The position numbers and the translations under genes are program-made. Shown piece by piece: positions 6,499-11,429 of a stretch of DNA of 13,623 nt; the stretch's first letter is position 1, and every line of letters begins with the position of its first letter. The DNA comes from JAFGTE01 sp965369305 (GTDB lineage: Bacteria; Patescibacteriota; Gracilibacteria; UM-FILTER-43-11). The stretch lies in the NCBI GenBank assembly GCA_965369305.1, contig CBDUQG010000025.1, positions 1 to 13,623 on the forward strand, read 5' to 3'. Under the pieces are notes generated by a model. The model did no database searches and was not told the DNA's origin. It saw only the letters and a list, made by a program, of their open reading frames with translations.

Positions 6499-8016
6499 AT
6501 GTCGTCAGGAAGAAATGAAGCAGGAAGTCCACACAGTCTTGTAAGGCTGACTGAAGACAGTGCCGGTGAGAAGCAGTCCGCCAATATTGACATGGACCAA
6601 GCGGGCTCAGTTTGCTATCCGGTGCAAGGCGACGCCAACCGGTTTGAGCACACGATTCGAAAACCGTTAACCCGAACAAGAGACACGCAGCTAATCATCC
6701 GTGACTCTCGCGGTCGCATTGTTGGAAGCACCCAGTGGGAGGAATGTATCAGCCCACAATGTGTCAGTCCACACGGCAGCAGTCTAGGGCTGACAGACGA
6801 TCCTTTTATAACTCAAAATGATACAACCATTCGTGCTAGTGCCGGACACGATCGGGATGACGACCACGAGCAAAGTGATGACAAGAAATCCCAGCCAAGA
6901 AATATGACCGCAAACCCCTCTGCCATGCAGGACCCTAATGATCCAAACCACGCTGCAGATAACATCGCTAAGCCAAACGAAAGTGGTGATCGCGTAGTGT
7001 CTGGTGAGAACTACATTGATCAGGTAAATGATTCAAGAGATGACGTTGAACTGGCGCTTGCTTTAGACGAAGAAGATGCTCAGCAAAGTGAGGGGGCGTA
7101 TGAGACGGCCCCAGCTTCAGTGAGGCCACTGGCTTATAGCGAGCTTGCTCCGCCTAAATACGAGGACCGAGTCGAAGTTGAAGAGGATGTCCTGAGAAAA
7201 ATGGCTTACCTCCTGGAAAAGAACACACTGGAGTCACACGAACAGGCCATGGAGCTGCTGAAGGGAAGTGGTCTTCTGGCTGTTCAGAGGTGGGAGGATA
7301 TCCACAGCGATCCTAATTCCAGACACAATTTCTCAACGGTTTCCAGCAAGCGAGTTAATTCATTTGCCAGAAGAGTTCTGGATAAAATGCATCTGGATGA
7401 AAACTCTATCATTCTTGAGCTTGGTTCGGGATTCGGAAACGATGCGATGTTCTTTGCCAATAACTCAAAAGCAACAGTTATTGGGGTAGATTCAAGTCAG
7501 GCAGCCATTACTCAGGCTCAGAAAAACCCTGCCATGCAGCAACTACGTGGTCGTGTGAATCTTGCCTGCAGTGACTTCCTGGGGGTTCTAGAGCAAAGCC
7601 GCGGCTCGAACCTGAGCATGGTTTATTCACACTCCACACTCCACTACTCACCACCACTTATCTTAAGAGAAAAAACCTTCCCTTTGATTGCTGACGTGCT
7701 GCGACCAAATGAGATTCCAGGCTCAACTCCGGGGACACTTTGTTTTGCTATGAAAATCGGCACCTCAGCTTCAGCGAAGGCACCTAACCAGAACCAGCTA
7801 CTTCCGGGAAGCGCCTACAATCCTTCGGTCGACATGAAGGATAAGGTTTTCAGAATTTATCCTGAGACCAAATCAGATGTTCTGAATCTTGTTGAGCCGA
7901 GCTTTGACGTTCAGTATGCGCGCCTGGTACCAGTGAAGGGGTATGACAAAAACGGTGACACGGAAATGTTCTGCTACGTTATTGCAACACCAAAGACTAA
8001 AGAAGATGCCGCCTAG
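6499..8016 (+). CDS. Class I SAM-dependent methyltransferase with a long polar N-terminal extension
   Basis: A 505-residue protein. Residues about 265-500 form a Rossmann-type methyltransferase: motif I LELGSGFG (306-313), an acidic residue at the end of strand 2 in VIGVDSS (D331), and YSHSTLHY (376-383) at the motif IV position, reminiscent of TehB-like or Methyltransf_25-type enzymes. The substrate cannot be told from sequence. Residues 1-225 match nothing I recognise; they are rich in Asp, Asn, Ser and Gln and probably mostly disordered, apart from a possible strand pair around TQLIIRDSRGRIVGST (63-78). The motif SPH..SL..LT(E/D)D occurs at 10-20 and 90-101. A stop codon at 6487 rules out an earlier start; the ATG at 6499 has no Shine-Dalgarno site, so a later start is possible. 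It is convergent with the TrmB-like gene, sharing the stop tetramer CTAG (8013-8016), and is preceded by three palindromes. Confidence 0.82.
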   Translation: MSSGRNEAGSPHSLVRLTEDSAGEKQSANIDMDQAGSVCYPVQGDANRFEHTIRKPLTRTRDTQLIIRDSRGRIVGSTQWEECISPQCVSPHGSSLGLTDDPFITQNDTTIRASAGHDRDDDHEQSDDKKSQPRNMTANPSAMQDPNDPNHAADNIAKPNESGDRVVSGENYIDQVNDSRDDVELALALDEEDAQQSEGAYETAPASVRPLAYSELAPPKYEDRVEVEEDVLRKMAYLLEKNTLESHEQAMELLKGSGLLAVQRWEDIHSDPNSRHNFSTVSSKRVNSFARRVLDKMHLDENSIILELGSGFGNDAMFFANNSKATVIGVDSSQAAITQAQKNPAMQQLRGRVNLACSDFLGVLEQSRGSNLSMVYSHSTLHYSPPLILREKTFPLIADVLRPNEIPGSTPGTLCFAMKIGTSASAKAPNQNQLLPGSAYNPSVDMKDKVFRIYPETKSDVLNLVEPSFDVQYARLVPVKGYDKNGDTEMFCYVIATPKTKEDAA

Positions 8017-8789
8017 ATTTTAAAAGTCCTCTTGGTGTAATCCCGCCAGGTCAACATAAAGATGGATTTGAACATTCTAGCCACGATTTCACTTTCTATG
8101 ATCACCCCGATCGGAGAATCCTTTTTAAGTGATAGAATTGCTACCTTGTTGCCAAAAATACGCACCTCGCCTTCGATGGGAAAAAGGTCATGCGGAATGT
8201 AAAGGGCTTTACGAAGCTCTTCCTTGTCTTTTTTGTATAGCTCTTCACTTCGCTTGTGGTAGGGCATGATCGCATGCGCGGTAATGCCCATTTTATTGCG
8301 GCGCTTGATGAAGTCCTCAGTGTATTCACCAAGAGTGCCGTAAATCTTTGTGATGTCTCCGTAGCGGTAATAGTCAACACCTTCTTTCAGGACCGACTCA
8401 TAAATCTGCTTGAGGCCATCAAGCCCCTCATAGTAACGAATTTTCGGAAGATGAGGGCTACTGTCTTCGCCCACCATAAGAGATGGCAGGGCGTCCAGAA
8501 TAGTCTGGTTAACATCCTTAAGGACCTGCTCCTTTTCCTCAATGAGGTTTTTGAGTGTGTCTTCAGGGTCCTCGGCAAAGAAGCAGATAATGCCGTGCTT
8601 CATGGTCTTGGTAGCCAGGCCAAGTTTGGATAAGTTAACAAGAGCCTTGTAAGCCGTGGTGCGGTTGATGCTCATTCGGTTGGCTAAAACGCTGGCCGGC
8701 TGGGCTCCAGCCGTCTTAAGTAAGGCAAGGTAAGCCTCAACCTCTATCTTGGAGAGGCCCATTTCTTCAAGTGCGCGCTTCAATTTCAT
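8013..8789 (-). CDS. TrmB-family transcriptional regulator
   Basis: A 258-residue cytoplasmic DNA-binding protein if started at the ATG at 8789; the TTG at 8795 would add two residues. The N-terminal 75 residues form a winged helix-turn-helix of the TrmB type: the pattern LGLSKIEVEAYLALLKTAG, then ANRMSINRTTAYKALVNLSKLGL. A helical linker (about 78-110) follows, then an alpha/beta effector domain (about 118-255) resembling the phospholipase-D-like fold of TrmB proteins, with EVRIFGNKVAILS and an ending of the type E-x3-ARMFKSIFMLTW. TrmB proteins are typical of archaea, where they sense sugars, and also occur in several candidate bacterial phyla. The ligand here is unknown. The promoter has a palindrome in its spacer, suggesting autoregulation; a near-identical core lies before the convergent methyltransferase gene. 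Confidence 0.88.
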   Translation of the reverse strand: MKLKRALEEMGLSKIEVEAYLALLKTAGAQPASVLANRMSINRTTAYKALVNLSKLGLATKTMKHGIICFFAEDPEDTLKNLIEEKEQVLKDVNQTILDALPSLMVGEDSSPHLPKIRYYEGLDGLKQIYESVLKEGVDYYRYGDITKIYGTLGEYTEDFIKRRNKMGITAHAIMPYHKRSEELYKKDKEELRKALYIPHDLFPIEGEVRIFGNKVAILSLKKDSPIGVIIESEIVARMFKSIFMLTWRDYTKRTFKI

Positions 8790-8835
8790 AGACAAAAGCG
8801 ATTAGAATGTGTTGTGATAAAACCGTAACATACCT

Positions 8836-8864
8836 ATTTTAGCTTATAAATAAGCACAAATCAA
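8836..8864 (-). promoter_or_regulatory. Promoter of the TrmB-like regulator gene
   Basis: TTGATT (8859-8864, four of six) and TAAAAT (8836-8841, five of six) are separated by exactly 17 nt. The leader would be about 40 nt. A 14-bp palindrome fills most of the spacer. Confidence 0.55.
8842..8855. promoter_or_regulatory. Putative operator GCTTATAAATAAGC between -35 and -10
   Basis: Six-bp arms GCTTAT and ATAAGC flank AA. The site lies wholly between the -35 and -10 boxes of the regulator's own promoter, where a bound protein would block RNA polymerase. Its core TTATAAATAA is one base from TTATTAATAA at 6434-6443. This supports an autoregulatory site of the TrmB-like protein; binding itself is inferred. 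Confidence 0.5.
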
Positions 8865-8881
8865 GTAAATGTTATGGATTG

Positions 8882-8910
8882 TTGACATTTTTGTTGACGG
8901 ACGTTAAGAT
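8882..8910 (+). promoter_or_regulatory. Promoter of the pseudo-histidine-kinase gene
   Basis: A perfect TTGACA (8882-8887) and TAAGAT (8905-8910, four of six) are 17 nt apart. The -35 is part of a duplicated TTGTTGAC (8879-8886 and 8891-8898, 12 nt apart). Transcription would start near 8917, giving an unusually long leader of about 130 nt that contains a strong hairpin. Confidence 0.5.
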
Positions 8911-8986
8911 GGGAACAGTTAGCAAGCAGGGATTACTCAGTGACGCCACAAAGAGTTAACTCATGTCATGCGGGAGGGCAACTTTA

Positions 8987-9027
8987 TTAGGAAGAGGGAG
9001 GCGGCTCCGCCACCTCCTTTTTCCTAA
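8987..9027 (+). promoter_or_regulatory. Strong 15-bp leader hairpin upstream of the 9048 gene
   Basis: Arms 8987-9001 and 9013-9027 pair over all 15 positions (13 Watson-Crick, 2 G-U), with an 11-nt loop that can itself pair weakly (CGG/CCG). It ends 12 nt before the Shine-Dalgarno AAGG. There is no U-run after it, so it does not look like a simple terminator of the upstream region. It may control translation, protect the 5' end or act as part of a cis-regulatory RNA. I do not recognise a known riboswitch class in 8917-9047. Confidence 0.6.
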
Positions 9028-9038
9028 CCATAACTAGC

Positions 9039-9042
9039 AAGG
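9039..9042 (+). promoter_or_regulatory. Shine-Dalgarno site of the 9048 gene
   Basis: AAGG lies 5 nt before the ATG at 9048 and fixes this start. It is the clearest Shine-Dalgarno site in the window and is next to the leader hairpin, which makes translational control plausible. Confidence 0.6.
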
Positions 9043-9047
9043 TAAGA

Positions 9048-9824
9048 ATGTCGAACATTCCAGAGGTATATCTATTACAGGCAACCAAGAAGAACCTGGA
9101 GCTGGCGAAGGCCTTCCAGGATGACATGGGAGCTCATTTTTTTGATCACACCATGTATGACATCAAGGATGCACTGACTTCCATTCTCGCCATGTGTGAT
9201 ATGGAGGACATGAAGCAGGTTCCCCAGGTCAAACAGTATATTCAGCGAATAACCGATTTACTGCATGATGTGAAGTCTTATCGCAGCACCTCCTTATTTA
9301 ATGTGAATCATGTGGTCATCAACGTGATCAATGTCATGAAGGCTAATTATGCAGCCAAAATTTCTATTGATCACAACCTTTCCTTTATTAAGGCTTACGT
9401 CAAAAGTGATAAGAGTCATCTGGAGCAGGTTTTACTTTATTCGCTGATTGAAGCGGTGGAGTCAGGCAGTGCCGGGATCAAGACTGAAATCGAGCTAGTT
9501 CAAAAAGAAACGGATGCTGTCATTACAATAAAGCTAAAAACCTTTCACTATCAGCCAGTTATCCTCAAGGAAATTGCGGCCTTTCATCAGAATTCTCTAT
9601 TCAGAATGCAGGTTGAAAAGCAGGGCGCAGACACGGAGATCATTATCAGGCTTCCGCTTTCGTTTGATGCCAGAGAAGAGCAGGTTCGGTCAGAAGGTCA
9701 GACCACTGTTTCCCTAGGGGAACTTAAATCAGTTGATGCGATCAGTGATGCCCCGCCGGCAAAAGAGTCAAAGAAGGCAAAAGAACCACTTCCGAAACGC
9801 GAAAAAGCCAGGAACCCTTTTTAA
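9048..9824 (+). CDS. Degenerate histidine-kinase-like protein (pseudokinase)
   Basis: A 258-residue cytoplasmic protein with no membrane segment. Residues about 28-80 look like the dimerisation helices of a sensor histidine kinase, but the H-box reads Y37-D-I-K-D-A-L-T-S-I, with tyrosine where the phosphorylated histidine should be. Residues about 83-205 follow the layout of the catalytic domain: FNVNHVVINVINVMK, then HLEQVLLYSLIEA (124-136) at the N-box, where both asparagines are replaced (Y131, E135), and no DxGxG or second glycine box after the IKLK strand (161-164). It should therefore neither bind ATP in the usual way nor autophosphorylate. The last 50 residues are charged and probably disordered. 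A scaffold, anti-sigma-like or partner-switching role is possible but not shown. The assignment is by motif alignment by eye. No response regulator is adjacent. Confidence 0.65.
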   Translation: MSNIPEVYLLQATKKNLELAKAFQDDMGAHFFDHTMYDIKDALTSILAMCDMEDMKQVPQVKQYIQRITDLLHDVKSYRSTSLFNVNHVVINVINVMKANYAAKISIDHNLSFIKAYVKSDKSHLEQVLLYSLIEAVESGSAGIKTEIELVQKETDAVITIKLKTFHYQPVILKEIAAFHQNSLFRMQVEKQGADTEIIIRLPLSFDAREEQVRSEGQTTVSLGELKSVDAISDAPPAKESKKAKEPLPKREKARNPF

Positions 9825-9832
9825 AGGTTTTT
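9813..9832 (+). terminator. Weak intrinsic terminator after the pseudokinase gene
   Basis: AACCCTT (9813-9819) and AAAGGTT (9823-9829) can pair with one mismatch around a 3-nt loop and are followed by TTT. The hairpin overlaps the stop codon (9822-9824). It would end plus-strand transcription just before the oppositely oriented tRNA gene. Confidence 0.35.
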
Positions 9833-9837
9833 GGATA

Positions 9838-9931
<94 letters not shown>

Positions 9932-9946
9932 CATAGTACGGAAAGA

Positions 9947-9975
9947 AGCATACTGCATGCCACCTGGGAGTGCAA
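9947..9975 (-). promoter_or_regulatory. Possible promoter of tRNA-Leu
   Basis: TTGCAC (9970-9975) and TATGCT (9947-9952) are 17 nt apart in the gap between the sigma gene and the tRNA. Transcription would begin about 10-15 nt before the mature 5' end. Matches are modest, and read-through from the sigma gene is an alternative. Confidence 0.33.
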
Positions 9976-9985
9976 GATTTTTCAT

Positions 9986-10555
9986 CTAAGCAGCTGCTTT
10001 TTCTGGAGTGCCCAAAATAGAGGCTCTGATTTTTTTGATGCTTCGATGTAAGCGTATTGCAACAGCCCCCGTGCTGATACCGAGCATGCCGCCAATCTCC
10101 TTATGGGTATACCCCTCCAAAACAAGCCGAACAAGCTGGCCATTTGGCTGGACCTGCTGTGCAGCCTCAATAATTCGCTTCCTCTGAAGAAGTTCGTCAG
10201 GTTCGGCAGATAGCTTAAAATCTGAAGTGGCCTGAGCCCTATCAGAATCTTCAGTTGCCTGCACGTAACCCCGGTATCTTCGTTCCTTACTCAGAGTGTC
10301 TAGGATGGCGTTACGCACACATACAGTTATAAAAGATTTATTAAGACCTTTTTCCTCATCAAATCTGCTAATCGCTGAGCTCAGACCCAGAAGGCCCGCA
10401 CTGCGAATATCGCCATGCAGGTAAGACGGATTACTTTGCTGAAAACGGCGAATGATTGCTTCGGTGAAGCTAAAATGCTCAGGTGAGACATATTTCTTTG
10501 GAGGTTGCGAGGGCGAGGGCATTCCTTTTGAGTTTAAGGAAAAATTAGAGGCCAT
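9986..10555 (-). CDS. Small sigma-70-family RNA polymerase sigma factor
   Basis: A 189-residue protein. Region 2 (about 45-95) shows the core-binding and -10-binding helices: LHGDIRSAGLLGLSSAISRFD, then KSFITVCVRNAILDTL, matching the family pattern of Gly-Leu, RFD and an IRxAI-like helix. Region 4 (about 125-180) has a helix-turn-helix, with the pattern YTHKEIGGMLGISTGAVAIRLHRSIKKIR. Region 3 is missing and the linker is short and acidic, as in compact alternative sigma factors. Which genes it controls is unknown. The ATG at 10555 lacks a Shine-Dalgarno site. A candidate -10 overlaps it, so the in-frame ATG at 10522 (178 residues), preceded directly by AAGGA, is an alternative. It is 35 nt downstream of the membrane protease gene, which suggests co-expression. 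No anti-sigma gene is visible. Confidence 0.82.
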   Translation of the reverse strand: MASNFSLNSKGMPSPSQPPKKYVSPEHFSFTEAIIRRFQQSNPSYLHGDIRSAGLLGLSSAISRFDEEKGLNKSFITVCVRNAILDTLSKERRYRGYVQATEDSDRAQATSDFKLSAEPDELLQRKRIIEAAQQVQPNGQLVRLVLEGYTHKEIGGMLGISTGAVAIRLHRSIKKIRASILGTPEKAAA

Positions 10556-10582
10556 ATTAAAATATTACTCGATCTCAGTCAA
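10554..10582 (-). promoter_or_regulatory. Possible internal promoter for the sigma-factor gene
   Basis: TTGACT (10577-10582, five of six) and TAATAT (10554-10559, four of six) are 17 nt apart in the protease-sigma gap. The -10 overlaps the first annotated ATG, so a transcript from it would use the later ATG at 10522. Confidence 0.3.
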
Positions 10583-10590
10583 CACTTGCC

Positions 10591-11409
10591 CTACTGCATG
10601 GTGTCCAAGGCAGCTTCAATGTCATTACTCGGAACAGCGTAACCGACCGGCTGCGTGTTTAGCCCGGCAGCTGCCAGGTTCATTCCGATGACTTCGCCGC
10701 TGAGGTTAACAAGTGGCCCACCACTATAGCCCTGACTAATAGCTGCATCAGTCTGAATCAGGTTGAGAAGATCCTGTGCTCCACCAAAGTCACTGGCACC
10801 AATAGAACGCTCAATTCCGCTAATCACACCTGTTGTGATAGCACTCGAAAAGCGGGCCAGGGCATTGCCCATAGCAATGATGTTCTGCCCGACCTTCAGC
10901 TTATTTGAATCACCAAAAGTGACAACAGGTGTGTTGCTTGGTGGCTCACCATCTTCTGTTTCAACGGTGAGCAAAGCCACATCACGGACGGGATCAGATT
11001 GAATAGCAGTCACTCTCAAGAAAGTATTGTCCTGCATGACCACACTGTATTGCCGCTCAGGATTGCTGACCACATGATAGGCCGTCAGAACTTTGCCATC
11101 AGAGCTGTAAAAAAAGCCGCTCCCAGCACTGGTTTGTCTGCCCAAAGCGGATCCAGCATAAGTCAGTTCGCCTGAATTACTCTCTTCAAATTTCAAAGCT
11201 CGGTCCCGGTATACATCAAGGTCGCTGCTGGCGATGATGCTGACCACGCTGGGAGCCACATTCTCAATAGCAGAAATGATATTGGACTCCTCAAGAACCA
11301 CTTTTTCCGTGGATTCATTGGAGCCAGTAAGAAGAGCGCCAACAATACCTCCAAAGACCGCCAAAATTCCAAAGACGACTAGTTTTAGGGCAGGCTTCTT
11401 GTGTTTCAT
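10591..11409 (-). CDS. Membrane-anchored trypsin-like serine protease (HtrA/DegP type, no PDZ domain)
   Basis: A 272-residue S1C-type protease. A basic N-terminus and one hydrophobic helix (about 9-28) anchor or export it, so the protease domain faces outside the cytoplasmic membrane. The triad is H112 in LTAYHVV, D143 in VRDVALL and S229 in GYSGGP; TDAA (220-223) precedes the serine as in HtrA proteins. HtrA usually has N at the position of Y228 (GNSGG). The protein stops right after the protease fold, so the PDZ domain that normally regulates HtrA is absent. It probably handles misfolded envelope proteins or makes a signalling cut. It lies 20 nt after ligA and 35 nt before a sigma-factor gene on the same strand, with no Shine-Dalgarno site before the ATG at 11409. 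A stress-signalling link to the sigma factor is inference from position only. Confidence 0.9.
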   Translation of the reverse strand: MKHKKPALKLVVFGILAVFGGIVGALLTGSNESTEKVVLEESNIISAIENVAPSVVSIIASSDLDVYRDRALKFEESNSGELTYAGSALGRQTSAGSGFFYSSDGKVLTAYHVVSNPERQYSVVMQDNTFLRVTAIQSDPVRDVALLTVETEDGEPPSNTPVVTFGDSNKLKVGQNIIAMGNALARFSSAITTGVISGIERSIGASDFGGAQDLLNLIQTDAAISQGYSGGPLVNLSGEVIGMNLAAAGLNTQPVGYAVPSNDIEAALDTMQ

Positions 11410-11429
11410 GTTTATTATTTAGCTTGAGC

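Noticed and set aside
6521..6600. Sequence with GGAAGTCC and later CCGCC resembling the start of RNase P RNA
   Set aside because: The other conserved RNase P blocks (the ACAGAA/GGCTTA end and the central conserved core) are absent, and the region is an open reading frame with regular codon use.
8790..8795. TTG start adding two residues to the TrmB-like regulator
   Set aside because: The ATG at 8789 is immediately downstream and neither has a Shine-Dalgarno site, so the common codon is preferred.
8987..9027. Leader hairpin as an intrinsic terminator
   Set aside because: The bases after the stem are CCATAACTAG, with no U-run, and it lies between a good promoter and its gene, so simple termination is not the best reading.
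8917..9047. Known riboswitch (c-di-GMP, ZTP, fluoride) in the long leader
   Set aside because: The conserved blocks of those classes could not be matched; only short fragments look similar.
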